DNA of 64,000 nt, taken from Antedon bifida (taxonomy: Eukaryota; Echinodermata; Crinoidea; Comatulida; Antedonidae). Location: positions 9,249,501-9,313,500 of the forward strand of contig OY727093.1 in NCBI GenBank assembly GCA_963402885.1, given 5' to 3'. Shown here piece after piece: positions 34,323 to 49,300 of this stretch (within the stretch, counting starts at the first letter, position 1; the number at the start of each line of letters is the position of its first letter). The notes under the pieces were generated by a model. That model was not told where the DNA came from, did not search any database, and saw only the letters and a program-made list of their open reading frames with translations. Position numbers and translations under genes: made by a program.

Positions 34323-37300
34323 CTGCGTTAACAAATTGACATAATATTATAATATATTACAATCAAAATTAACAATGAAGTTATATTAACAAGATTAAAA
34401 AAGTGAAAACAACAGTTAATGCAGTAGAAATTTAAATATAAGGCACCAGTAAGAAACAAGTACATTTTTCTCCAGAAGACAGTTGTAGCATTACGTTAAA
34501 ACATTTTCAAACATAGTATCTGGGGCAGATCCAGGAGTAGTTTGGAGCTTTATTCTTTAAAGCTATGTCTACACTATCAAACATTATGTGACATATATGG
34601 ACATGATGTCATATCACTACCATATTTGGGCATATAACTGCCATATTTGGGCACATTTTTTTTGACAAACTAGTTTGACAGTGACGGAACTTTAGAAAAC
34701 ACATAATGTACCAAAAACCGAATTTGCAATGATTTTTTATAAGTGAAAAATATGTTTTATCATATTAGTTAAAAACAGAGAACAACACAAACAAAAGAAA
34801 TAGACATTTAATTATTTTCTCCAAGGTAGATGGCAATATACAAAAAAATACTTACACCAGAGGATGCACATTGTACTTCTGTTGCACTTGTTGTATCAGC
34901 TGTTTCTTTTGCATTGATGTTACTAGTATTAACTTTGGTTGAAGCAGTCACGGGTACAGTCTCCTGTGGCGTAGGTGACATCTGATTACTGGCGGGCTTG
35001 GTAGTTGTTGTAGACAGGGCCTGAGATGATGAAGGTGTTTCATCAGATGAGCTCACAGCGGCTTTGCTAGGCTCACTTGCTGCTTGATAGGACTTTTTTG
35101 TTGACTTTTTACTGTGTGGGAAAAGTAGTTATAATAATTATGAAAACAATTTTTTCTCAATGTTTAAAACCATACAATTAGATGTTAATTATCAAACTGT
35201 CCATGCAATTAGATGTTAATGATCAAACTGTAATATATGGTATTGTGATGCTTGACCAACGAATCAGATTTTTCTTTTTTTGTAATTGAATATCAAAAAT
35301 GTTGAATAGAATTTGCATGCACCAGTGAATTTATCTTTTTTGTTATTTTGTCCGTATTATTATGTGAATGACTCAAAACCAGCTTTACAAACGAAGAAGA
35401 AAAATAACCCTAATTCAACTGATGATGCTGTGTTAACATAAACATTTGTTAAGGCCTTATTACTCTACCATGAACACATGCTTTTCTGTATCCCTTTAGA
35501 TACATTTTCACGAATGCAGAATTTATTTGATGAGATTTTATTACAAGAATTCTGTACAGTAAGTAACACTTGCACATATTAACTTATCAGTAGAAGCGTG
35601 TACAAACACCTCCCACACATTGTCACACACATTAATAGTACTTGTATAACGATAATTTACCATCATTAGATGTGTGGGAATGAGAACATCAATACAGAGT
35701 TCACAAACAATTAATAAGCTGCTTCAAACGCAAAGTGCACAAATAAATCTTCAAGGCAACATGGATTTCAATTAAAAGTAACCCCAAAACGGATTACTCT
35801 CATCAATAACATCTTAATGTTTATAAGAATTTTAATTCACCGGTAAAAAATCTGCCACATCTGGGGCGGATCCAGAGGGGGGGTCCACGGGGTCCGGACC
35901 CCCCCTAAATTTTAAGGGTGCCCTTTTTTTAGAGGTTCAATATTTTATTTGTGTGACATATTTGTGTGTATATTAGTATGCACAGAGTAGGCTACACTAA
36001 CCCCAAAAATAAAAACAGAAATTTATCACAATGAGCGCGATGTTAAGTTACGGCGGCCGATCAAAGAGCATCGTGAGAGGTGGTGACGCGTGATGATCTC
36101 TACTTAAACTTCTAAAAATAGATCGTTTCACATACTACAGAGGGCGCATGTAAACTTTTTACGATTCAACTCCGCGTACGTTACCATGCGCGCTATGTCA
36201 TTGACTCGATTATTTGTCCATTGGTAAACACATTTTTATGTATTATTATTCTGAAAATAATTGAACTGTAAACATAATTCTTTTGAGTATTTGTTTATTT
36301 ACATATCATTCCATCAGATCAACTATTTTTTATTTCCATTACATCCAACCAAACATGTAAAAAATGTAGTTAAAATATCGTACTATCTAGCGCGTACGAC
36401 CATACGCGGTAGATTGTTTACTAAAAAATCATCGAAATTAGACTATTCAACCTTGTTTTTGTAGTTGAGCCTCTCATGACCTGGGATTTGTTTGTCTTCC
36501 TATGCCAAGATAATATAGTTCTACAAGTTGAAGCCATGTGCTTTTTTCTCTGAGAAATATTTATTATAAGTGCCAAAAAAAATGTTTTTTTCTCGATATG
36601 AAGCCTTTATTATTCAAATCTTTTAAAGAAAAATCACACATACCATAAAGAAGGTTCATTTATTTCATTTTTGAAACAATATTTGTGAAAATTACGTGAG
36701 GCTCAACTACAAAACCACCATTTTGTGATATGATGTCATCGTAAGCCAATCAAAGCTGAGCTTTCCCGCGATCGGCAGAGCTCACGGTTGAATGATTTTG
36801 GATTCTGGCTATTTGATTGGTGGACGCGAATCACCCACAGCGGAATGTTTTCTCTCGCGTGTACCAAGAAGTCACGTGATCTCTCTGTACTGAACGGTAC
36901 TACACAAATTTAGAGCAATGAATTTGTACGAATTCCGTTAAATAAACAACTCTATATATTTTATAAACATTTAATAACATATTTTATTGATATTTCCAAT
37001 GTTGATATATAAAAGAAATTACTATAAAACGTAATTATATGTAATTATTTTAGCGAAAAATGGCGCAATTTGTTTACAACGTTCGTGGCTAAAAACGATC
37101 ATTTTCGGCAATGTTTTAGACCCTATATTTCGAAAACTACAAGTCAGATTTTCGTAATTCTTTCTTTATTGGAATATTGAAACAAAATACCAACAGATAA
37201 TGTTTAAATTGGTTGAAAAATAACAACTTTTAATTTTGCATCGTTATACCCTGCTAATAAGTGTCATTTCCGGCGAACTAGAAAGGTGCCATTTATCATG

Positions 37301-40300
37301 GATTTTGCGTGCGAGAGTGCCATTTCCGGCCATCTAAGTGTGTCCTGTAACAAAATTCGCTTCGCCACAACCCCCACCATGGGGGGGCTGTGGCTCAAAT
37401 ACTCAATATCTGATGTGCCCTTTTTATCGGCGGACCCCCCCTCTCAAAATGTCTGGATCCGCCCCAGCACATATCAAGATTTGGAGAGTTGTATGGGTTT
37501 TGAAATGTTACAGACAGCATACATAACAAGAATAACTGACAATAGGTGGGTGGAGAAAAAGATTTTATAGAGTGGCGACTAAGAACTGGAAAAGTTGAAG
37601 ACAAGGAAGATGGTGGAGATGACATGAAGAGATATCTGAGCACTTTAAACTGGTCGAACGCTTCAGAGGAAATGGAAAATTCATAATAAGGGTTACATCC
37701 AGCAACCACAAAAATGAAAAGAATAAGCGAGAGACCAAGATCAAAAGGTGGAAATGGATTGTGCCATGTGATGAGAAGGGAAAACAATAGTCAGTATATG
37801 CCACCAATCTGGTGATTCAAGTGTTGCATCCATTTTAAATAAAGTTGTTATTATTATATTATTATAGCTATGACATGAAAAGGCAGGAGAAGAGTCGGAC
37901 GGCCCAAAACAACATGGCGGAGGACATGGAACGAAGAAAAACAAATCGCCGCCAATAGAACCAACTGGAAATTGCCAATACAGCCATATGGGCCACGAGG
38001 CTCAAAGAGGTTAGGTAGGTAGTGGTGAGGTCATGTGGTGAAATCATGTCATTAAGCAAAGCTATCAAAACCATCAAAAATTACAAGCTATATACAAACC
38101 TTTGTGTATTCGTTTGTGGTGTAATAGGTGTTGATTTGTCAGGCTCTATAGAGTTTGTAGGTGACACGCCAGATTTAGACGCAAGAGAGACATCAGATTT
38201 ATTAGCTTGAGTTGTAGTAGTCGAACTACTTGGGTTCACAGTTTTAGAATCTTGAGTTTTAACTGCTTTCTGAAATTGTACATTTAAATATTTTATAAAA
38301 TATAATAGAATTTAAAGACATTACAACATTATCAATGAAGATTTGATGCATACTAACTACATTAATGGCTAAATAAGATATAGAGTACAATAAAACTCTA
38401 ATTTTCTGACCACATCACTATTAGAACTAGAATTTATTAAGATTTTACAGAGAAATGTGGTTACTCTAAATGCAGAAACCGGAAACATTGATAATAATAA
38501 AAGTTATTTAATTATTTCCACGAATCATTAAACTCTCAATTCTCAAGTGTTTAATTCCCTTGTGCTGTGATTTAAATTTGAGTATAAAATTTGTGTTTTA
38601 ATAGTTTGACATTTAAACCTTATAATATCCATGCATAATCAATGTTACTCCACGGTATTCATTTAACTTTATATTATAAGACAATTAACATATTTTGAGG
38701 TTACTTACGATTCCTTTACAAATATCTGCAAACTTGGTAACAGTTTCTGCTTCTGTAACCTCTTTTTGTACGACCTCTTTCCCAACTTCGACTCTGGAGT
38801 TTTCGGTATGTCCTGGAAGTGGTGGAAAAGAGGAAGGGTCTAAAGAGGGCGAAGGAATTTTAACAACTGGTTCCTTCTCTTTGGTTTCTCTGAAAGATTT
38901 TCGACTGGATGCACTATCATGACGACGTCGAGGGCGCTCGTTGAAAGGCAAGCTTCCAGTACTTCTTCTGAAACCAAATAAATTTAAACATTGAAACTGA
39001 CATGCCTTTTATATAAAGAATAATTCCTATATCAAAATAATAGAGAAACAGGAAATTGTAAAATATTTTGATTTTCAATACAATTAGTATCTTTCAAGCA
39101 TATGTTTTGAAAAATTCATTCACAAACAAATTTATTCACAGTAATATAATACTATAATACTGTTAAATGATAATTTGAAATATGTGAAACTGCAAACCGT
39201 CCGGTGATACTGTATACTGGTAATTAATTAATTAATAAACATCTGTGACAATGAGAAAAAGCCGCCACAAGAAGCATACTACCATATGTAAGCATCCTAC
39301 CATTAGACAACTGGGGTTTTTATGGTATGGTTCAAACCCAATTTAATAGTAACTCTTTAACATCCTTGGCGTGGTACTGTGGAAAACCACTGGTTCTCAA
39401 TTGTACACAGATCATAGGCCTTTATCTTATACTAATTTAAACAACACATGCAATCTAAAACTTCCATATTTCTATGAACTTATTTCTCTTCACGTGCTCA
39501 GTGTCCTGGGGGCCCTATATCCACAACCTGCAATCAATGGAACCTCACAACTGCCTCCTACACTCTTAATGAAAACCTCTTGTATTACTGCATTCAGCCT
39601 TATTATATACATGTGGGCATATATCATTAAATCTATATGAAAAGCATTGCTTTAAGTTCTACATGACTTGTCTAACGATCCTCTCGAGTCTCGATTGCAA
39701 AATATCAACACATAAATAGCCGCGTGATGTAGTTATACTAAAATAAAGTTAATGAACTTTGGTTTATATGCTAGAATTGTTTTTATCATGTAGTTTCCAT
39801 TTCTTATAAGCTATAATATGAATCAATTTCAACCAAGTATTTCTATTAATATTTTGCAAATTAGTAGCTTTTACTCCTAATTTCTTTTGCTTACATATTT
39901 TAAGTAACGAATAATAAAAGGTTCATTTCCTTCTTTAAAGTAAGCTTTTTCTAGGTCTCTGGATTTATTTTAAAGTCACACTAATATTCAGGGGACAACA
40001 CTAATCAGGGGACAACACTAATCAGGGAACACTTTCCTGTCAAACAAAAAAGGGACAAAACAGTGTATGTTTTAACATTACAGTCAATCAACCCCTATTC
40101 AGGGGATACACCTATCAACATGGTATTTTGTTTGAATGTGTCCCCTTAATAGAAGTTCTACTGTATATTCTAATATAGCAGAATATCAATATTTATCATA
40201 TCAGTTACAGACAACACTAATCAGGGTACACTTTCCTGTGAAACAAAAAAGTGTATGTTTTAACGCTATCAGTCAATCAACCTCTATTTAGGGGACACAC

Positions 40301-43300
40301 CTATCAACATGGTGTTTTGTTTGAATGTGTCCCCTTAGGACAGCAGGATAGGAGTCCTAATGTTATACTAATATAGCAGAATAGCCATATATATCATATC
40401 AGTTAGATATGTATAGATTTTTCTTTTTATCAATCTCGCAAATTTGTCCTTCACATTTACATATTGCTGGCAGTTGCCTTGCTGTTAAAGTATAAAGTTA
40501 TCAACAACTGTATTATTAATATTAATTATTTGTTTGCTTGAGCCTACCTATTCATTTGTTGTTGTCCTTTTACATTGTTAAAATCCTCGTGATTCCTGGT
40601 TCGCGTATGCACGGGTCCATCATTATTCCTTCTGTTGAATCCGTTTTGTTGATAATCACGTCCTTCATTTGAAAGTTTCCTTTCATTTTTTTGTTCTCGG
40701 TCATAGTTCATAGGTCGAGGGTTACTATTAATACTTTGAGCTGTATGGCGTCGTTCATTTGCTTTATAAATGTTCTCATCAGAAACGCCATGCTCTATTG
40801 ATCGAAATTCAGGTGTGCTCAATGTCCTGGACTTTGTTTGCCTGATAATAATAATTAATAATAAATGTTATTAGAGCATAGAATAATAATAATAAATGGA
40901 ATATGAAAAAACCAGAACCAAAGACAATGAAGCTATGGTAAATAATCATGATACTACTGTACAATAATAATAATGATGATGAAAGCAATGATGGACTAAT
41001 AACTAATGTATAAGGAATTGGTTCAAATGCAAATATATGGTAGCTAGGGTATTGATAAATGCCGATTTATGACGGTCCCCAGTCGATAGTGATTTATAGT
41101 CCACTTTTGGGGTTCCCTGTTTGTTTGGGTCTATCTTCTTAGCTTCAAGTGTATTTTATTGTTTTTGTTTTTTGAGATTGTTTTATAAAGTATAAAGGAA
41201 CTGAGCATTAAAAGAATGATACTGTTTAAATGTTGATGTTAAAATGTATTAGAAGATAAGTGAAAAGTGAAAATCACATTTAGATCTCACAAAACATTAT
41301 TGAAACAAAAATGCAGCAATTGTGGAATAAAAATAGAATAATTAAAAATATGAAATGATTGATGTCTGTTTACTTTATTAGAGTGTTATTGTGTTTACGT
41401 ATAACAACTTTATATCAAAACAAATTGATTGTCAAGGGAACAAGTCCAACTAGATATTAGATGTTCATCTTAATTAATTATTCATTTTGTAATTATTAAA
41501 GATAATTATTAGATACTAAATGATATTAATCATAATATGTTTATTATTCTGTTCCTGCTACCGATTTGTAAATGTCGACAATTGGCTATTATTTTTGATT
41601 ATATTAAAAAGTTTATTAGTAAATAAAATCAATTATTAATGTTTAACAATATATATTATTATTAATATAAACAGTTTATTAATAAACACAATCTATTATT
41701 AATGCTTAACAATATATTATTATTAAAAAGATTATTAGTAAATATAATCTATTATTAATTCTTAACAATATATATTATTTTTAATATAAACAGTTTATTA
41801 TTAAACAGAATATATTATTAAAGCTAACAATATATATAAAATAATTTTGATTATTATTAATGTTTAACAATATATATATTATTATTAATATAACTAGTTT
41901 ATTATTAAACAGAATCTATTTAAAGCTAACAATATATATTAAAATAATTTTGTTTATGGTAATAATTATGTAAGATATCCCACCGCACCAGAAATCATTA
42001 AAAATATATTGTGCCTAGCAAATTATGACTATGATCCGATTCTAACTTGAATTTTGTATTACTATTCCCAAACATGGAACATCTTCAGCCCTAATGGTTC
42101 CTTCAGGGCAATCATTTAAAACTCTAGCAAATTACACAGCCTTAATGTTCACTGGCAGAAACAATGCTATTAAACATTTCTCAGCAAAGGGTATAAATTT
42201 TACAATAATGGATATTATGTATGATTGTTTGCAATCAGTATACATATTAAAATAAACTGAAATCACATTACCTGCTAGTCATATTTCTATTTGTATATAC
42301 TTGTCGATTTCCATAAGGTATTTTTTGATGAGGTGGAAAGGCACTAGAAGAGAAAGGCTGCTGTGGCTACAAGACAAAATAAAAAACACCAGAAAATGTT
42401 ATATATATATATATTTTTGTTATACAACAAGCAAGTAACGAGCCAAACTGGATGGATAAACTATAATTTATCATGCTTATAATGTAATAATCATTTCACA
42501 TCGCCTAGCAAACACTTGAGCTTACACATAGCATACAAAGCACCCCGGTGGAGTGTAAGTTTTTCTAGGCAATGTCAAAGGGGTACTCATTTAAGGCTTT
42601 AAGCGGAGTAGAAAGAGTTGACACTAGGGTAGGATTGGAAGGCAAGCGCGTAAACCATCAAGCAAAAGGGAAAAAAAACATTAAAGATGTGAATATAGCC
42701 CGCCCTCTATATGCATTAAATTTCTTTTCCAATTCATTTCTCATGACTGTGCTAATTTATTGGCTGTGACACGGAGATGTATCACGGAAAACAGAAAAAA
42801 AAAAGAACTTGAGACAGTAATGTTATAAAACCATTTGCAGTTATTAAATAGACCATTTATGAGACCATATAATAATTGATTTCTCAGGTTTTCATGTGTA
42901 CTTATTGTGATAATGATAAAGACGTAGGTAAGAAAAATAGGATGAGGATAACAACGTTGATAATGATTACATAATATAGTTAAAATAATTTCAAATATTG
43001 CATAATATTAAATAATCACATAACGGTTGATGATACAAGGAGAATGGGTAGATAAAACCAGTGAACAAAGGAGGCATGAAGACGGCAGTGACTAGGATGG
43101 TACCGGTAATGATAAGGAAGAGGATGTTGAAAAAAAACGATAACGCCAATGTTGTGCAGGAAGATGTCGATAATTCAATGATGGATGACGATACTGTTGA
43201 TAAAACGAAGACGACAACATAGTTATCTCTGGCATCGGCTAAAAAAAGACTAATGCTCTTAATACATGGAAAGATAATGGTAAAGAATCTTAAATAATAA

Positions 43301-46300
43301 GATCAGGGCTAACAGCAAAACTTTGAAACAATTCATCATATCCGTGATTCACTAAGACCGTGAGCGTGCCCGTTAGTACATCCATCAATCTACTTGTCAC
43401 AATCTCTTAGCGTACATGCTGCATTAATCTATATGTTTTGTCTTGCCCACTCATCTGCCGTTCAACATGTATCACCACGCACTGCACACAAAACATTAAC
43501 GTAATAAAAATAAAAGATAAATGAACTATAATAGCTATATATAAAAATAATCAATCTAAAACCTAATAAATATCAATAATACTTGAAATCAAATCAAACT
43601 GCAGCCCACACTAATGCCCAACAAAATCAATGTAAAATTATAAATAAATACAAAATACACGGCCCAATAATAATTTTAAAATCATTAACTATTTCACAAT
43701 TAAATAAAATAGAATATCAATATAAAGCGTACATTCACTTTGAACATTTTCACCTGCCAAAAAAATGTATGAAAACACTTTTCAGAACTAGTGGCAGATG
43801 GTACAGATTGAATGTGTTATAATCTCAATGCCAATTTTATAAATCCTTTATATTATATGAAAAACATGTTTGCACATAAATAATAAAATGTATATCATTA
43901 TCAAACAGAAAATAAATTATGCGATCATTTTTAAACAAATTTTAAGAGGGATAGTAAATTTAGTAGTAATATAGTAATTTCTGTGAATACTTCAATAAAC
44001 CTGTACATCCTCAATAGTAAGCCCATCCTCAATAGTAAGCCCATCCTCAATAATAAGCCCATCCTCAATAATAAGCCAAGTAACAAGTCCGTCTATAGAA
44101 AAACTATTTGTAATGTATTTTAATTTTATTAGTTAGAGGTTAGATAATATCAGTTAATCCTCTGGGCTAAAATGGATGGATGGTTGAAAAAAAAATAAAT
44201 AAATAAAAAGTAATTAGCCCAATTTTCCTCCACCCACCCAGTATATTCAAGGCCTTGTAAGGTATTCTCCTAAGCTTTAATTTTAAATTTCGCACACAAA
44301 ATGAGCCTAGGTTAATATCACCATCATGAATTGTTTGCATACATCCTAACCAAGTTTATAGATTTCAATTTAATTCTTTTTTTTTTCAAAGATTAGATAA
44401 CAAGTAGGTGTGTAACAAAATCACATGACGTTTTTCATCCAATACGATTTAATTATAAAATATGATAATTTGGTAGATAAATAAAGCATGTCCGGTACAA
44501 ATCATGAATGGAACAAAGGTTAATTAATTTGTATTTAGATTACATTGCTGTCACGCTTCACTGAATTCTATTGTTTATATTTAATAATCATAGTTGAAAT
44601 AATTAATTTTATATCAAATATTAGCTGGTTCATGCTAGTTATGTACAGATGTCTACGATTACTACGATAAAATGAATGTTTTTTTAAAAAACTTTGGCTA
44701 GGAAAACAATTGCGTTTTACAATGAGCTTATCATATTCTCAAGTGTAATTGTATCAATTTAGAAAAACAAAAATGTGTTAATGACATTTCCTTTATTGTA
44801 TTTTAAAAAGAATTACCGAGTTAAGGCAATTATCAATTATATTGTTATGTTGTTTTTTATTTAGCACATTTACAGAGAAATATATAAACATAAGAATTAT
44901 ATATTTAAATTTAGATTAAACAAGAAAATTATTTGTACACAACGTAAACAACGATGTATCAAAAACTAAAAAATACTAGTATTTAACAAATTAAAGCACT
45001 AGCAGCATACAATATCAGATTGTCTACACCCCCATGCTTTTGATCACAACATCTCCATTAAACTCTTATATTCTTACAATGACAACAAAATCATTCATAC
45101 ACAGTTGTTGACGTAAGCACACGCTTAGTGATGTAACAAAATCAGCTGTCTTTACTCTCCTGTCTTTTCTTTAACATGTTTTTCACAATTTCTGTTCAGA
45201 TTTCTGAGAGGCTAATGCATGATGAAATAGCGATCTTAATAGGAGAGTACATCAAGATAAATTTCACAAGTTTTTATTGTAACGCAACTCTAAAGATAAA
45301 TGGCTAGCTGTTAAAAGATTCTGTATCTATTAATTAAAACTATTTATATACATTGCTAAAAATGGCTGCTTTATCAACGTTTACAAAGAATAATAATTAA
45401 TTTTAATTAATCTAAAGTAACAAATTGGTATAATTATGTGGGACAAGTTATAATGACCGAATTGTATACATTTTTTGCAATACTGTTTTCTATTCTATAG
45501 ATTTTTTTCCATTTTCTAATGATAGAATTCTACCATCATATTTTTTTTCCTGTAGAGATACTTTATTAGTTTTCCACAGAATATTGGAAGCAGCTCTCCT
45601 CTGAGATTTGTTAAATAGATTAATCAAATCTTTGGAGCATTAGGTACCAGCTTTAAATAAAAAATGATGTATTTCAAAGCGAGTTTGATAATTACTTGTC
45701 GGCTGCCATTAAAATTTAATCTTCAATTATATGTCAAGATTAGCATGGCAGACATGAAAGGTTGCCAGGTTATCTGTACAATTATACCAATATAAACATT
45801 TTATTTTAATATGATAGATAATCTCAGATACTGTTTCCCGAAATTATGTTAATTACCATCTATACAAATATTTATTTAAAAAAAAAAAAGGTTTATGATA
45901 TTGCAGGACCATTAAGTTGTATATTATTTGTTGTATTGTGAAATAAACAAATTGAATGCCACCTGATTTGAATGATGGCATATCTAAAAGTAAATATATG
46001 AAGAATACACAATATTTAAATGGAAGAGCAATCAAAATGTGCACAGAAATGTTTTTATTTTAACATTGTGCCCTCAACACACAACTGTGGAATACAGTCA
46101 CCAGCACAACATCACAGAAGTGAGATATGATGGATAAACTATTGTAGTGCAACACATAAACATAGGAAATTCCCCATTCTAATAGTATGTATGTGTATAT
46201 ATTGCAAAAAAAACAACAAAATCTTACCACATTAGGTGCCTCAAAATATGATTGCGTTGGTGTCCACCCTTGTGGCAGTATTTGTGTATAGTACGAGAGC

Positions 46301-49300
46301 GGTGGGCCAGTATGTACGCCGTTCATCTGCGGTTGTGAAACGGCAGGGTACTGGAATGCCTGTGGTATTGCCGCTGGGGGCTGGGCATATGTAGATGGAC
46401 CGGACGGCGTTTGACTAAATCCATTACGGGATTTGGGTGGGTAAGGAACTCGTTGAAGAGGCTTGGCTTTTATCCTTGCCTAAAAATAATCAAACAATAA
46501 ATAGTATAAGTTTATAACAATACTATAATACTTTAGGTTATCAGAAAAATCCCATGTCTAGCCTTCTAACCAATTGCACTCAAGGAAAAATGGCGTGACC
46601 ACACAGTTATACTTTAACAATTGTGTAGGTACATCAATATCAATCCTCAGATGGCTACTTGTTACAATGATAAACGTCATTCATTCTGTATGCGACATTA
46701 AAGTGATGCTGTAATATTCATTTCTTAATCGCAGGCGCAAGTACTTTTAAGTATCATCAGTACGCTCTCATCAAGCCTCATAAGAAGACAGGATAAGCCT
46801 CGTATTGGATTCATTTTCCGCTGGTAATTAAACAGTTTCTGAAATTTGAACATACCATAATCGGTTTTCCTTGAAACGTCTGGACAACTTCACGCAAGTA
46901 GCGATACGCATTTTGTGCGTCGATGTCCGAGTCAAAGGTGATGTACCAGTTGTTGTTATGCGCAAATTCACAGCTTACCATCGGAGGGCAAGTCGGACCT
47001 GAGAACAACTTACGAACATCCTAGAAATCAAAGATAAAAAGCAAGAGTTTGTCATGAAAGAGAACATATATGAAGCGAATAGATTATTATTGCGACATCC
47101 AAAAACCTTTCTCAATCATCATTATTAATGCACTGTACATATTTGCAGACAGTACAAATTTGTTTTGAGTTTCACTAATTCACAATCGCATGACATCAAA
47201 TGTTCAGTTTAATCTATTATCTTCAATTGCTATAATGCCACAGGCATACATATTATACAATAACCAACGTTTTCACGTTTTCATCTGGTTTCGGTGTAGC
47301 ATAATTTCATTGCTATGTGATTATTCGTACTGTATACAATGTATTTGTTAGTAATACGGGGCAAACCATCGATAAGCGATTTGCTATAGCTTTCATTTGT
47401 TATTGGTGAATAAAGAAATCATGTATAATATTTGAATTTTATTGATTTAACAAAATCTGTACTTTACTGTAAATAGACTAGAAAGAATGTCAGTATTTGC
47501 GGAATGGCATGATGGGTAACATGGTTAGCTTATCAATATAGAGGTTTAGGTTTAAATCCTTCCAGTACCAGGATTTTTCTCATGAGCAAAATAGACACAC
47601 TACCTAGGCCTTTATACTACAATTGGAATTGTAATACTATATTATAACTACTGTTAGATGTGACATTTGTCTGTTATAATAATAAACACAAGTAAAATAT
47701 TCTATAAACAAATATGTAATATATATTTTAACCTCTTTTTCCTGTATTCAATTTAATAAATTTGACCTGTATCTCCAAATGACTAGAGGTGAAAGACCAT
47801 ATTAGGTTCATGCATGAATACATTGTTAACAAATATTATCCATTAAATTCAACTTCTTAGCTCGTCCGCAAGGAATTTGCGATGCAACGAGACGCTAGAA
47901 AATTCAAATCGAAGTAATTACAAAATTCTGACGTGCTCATGTGTCATGTGATACACGTTTTATGTCACATGACACGTTGAAACGCGTTACAGCATGTGTA
48001 CTCTTCAACAGTTCAGCTTACATATTCATTTTCATTAATTTAGTGACTAGGAATAATTTATTCTTCCAATTATGTCTCAGTCTATTTGAGACACAGATTA
48101 TATCAATCTAACTCTGTAATACCTTGGTGAAATTAACATATTTACAGCATTTATAAGAATGGATGAATTTATAAGTGAGTGAATTTAAATAAGGAGTGAA
48201 TGAATAAATAAGTAAATAAATAAGTGAGTGAATAAATATGTAAATCTACATTTGCGAATGGAAGAATGACTGTGTAAATATATTAATGATTGTGAAAATA
48301 TATGATGAATGAATATGTAAATATATGAATAAATAAATGAATGGCTGACAGACTATGACTTCTATAAGAAGTAAATTTACATTATGTCAAATTATTTCAA
48401 TCAGCATGACACAGAACTGACTCAAGTTGTCTTAATGCTACTGCTATGACATTAAAGACAAATTGTAAAAAGTGAGGGCACTTTAGACAGACACTGGTCA
48501 TATGACTCATCTAATATCAATAATGCATCAACTCATTCACAAATTATCAATTCACTGAAACCACGAAACGTATAACACGGCCCGTTTCTCAAGCTTAGTA
48601 AAACACGGACTTCAATAAATCAGCGTGCCTAGTTTGTTCGTAGTAGACTTTAGCAGTTTAATGAATGAAATTCTAGTAAACAACCACTTCCGGAGATTAT
48701 GATAAATTATCGCAAATTCGAATTAAAAGCCGGATTGTAGAATCCATCATCCTACTGGATGTCAAAGTAATACAAAAATAGCAATAACAGATTATGGCAT
48801 CACCATGACAAACTAATGAAAAAACGATCAAATTGAATTAATGAATAATAATAATTAACAGAAAATTTCAATAAACAATTATGCTAATTTTATTCGGTTT
48901 TTATTCTCCTTAATTTCAATGGTTCATTATAATAATAATATAAAATTATTTAATTAAGCAATAACTATAGGTCAAAGCTTATGTTAAAAGTATGCAATGT
49001 TATTTTGCATCTGATAAAATTAGAATATAAATGACAACAGAATTTGTATTCTCATCAAATAGTGAAAATCATTTTTCATCGGAATGCAAGTACTGTAGTA
49101 TTTTTAGTAAATTTGTATATTTTTGTATTGTAAAATGGGTAATTACTGACCGTGGTGGCTTTTTATTTATTCCAGTTTTGTCTCCAGCCTTGGTCAAAGA
49201 GATAATGAAATATGAAAGGGAACTAATTGTAATTCAAATTTCTCTGATACTAAATACTGACTGGTTAATATTAATATGTCCTCTCTCATGGTCTACTCAA

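Larger units (their letters stand above)
35112..38099. other. LARP4 intron between exons i and j
   Basis: About 3 kb, more than half of it a 1.6-kb inverted-repeat element (35861-37467) with another nested inside it. Open frames at 37286-37570 and on the opposite strand are within or beside this element and are not considered genes. Confidence 0.7.

Noticed and set aside
37286..37787. Open frames on both strands around 37.3-37.8 kb
   Set aside because: They cross the end of the 1.6-kb transposon and lack any domain.
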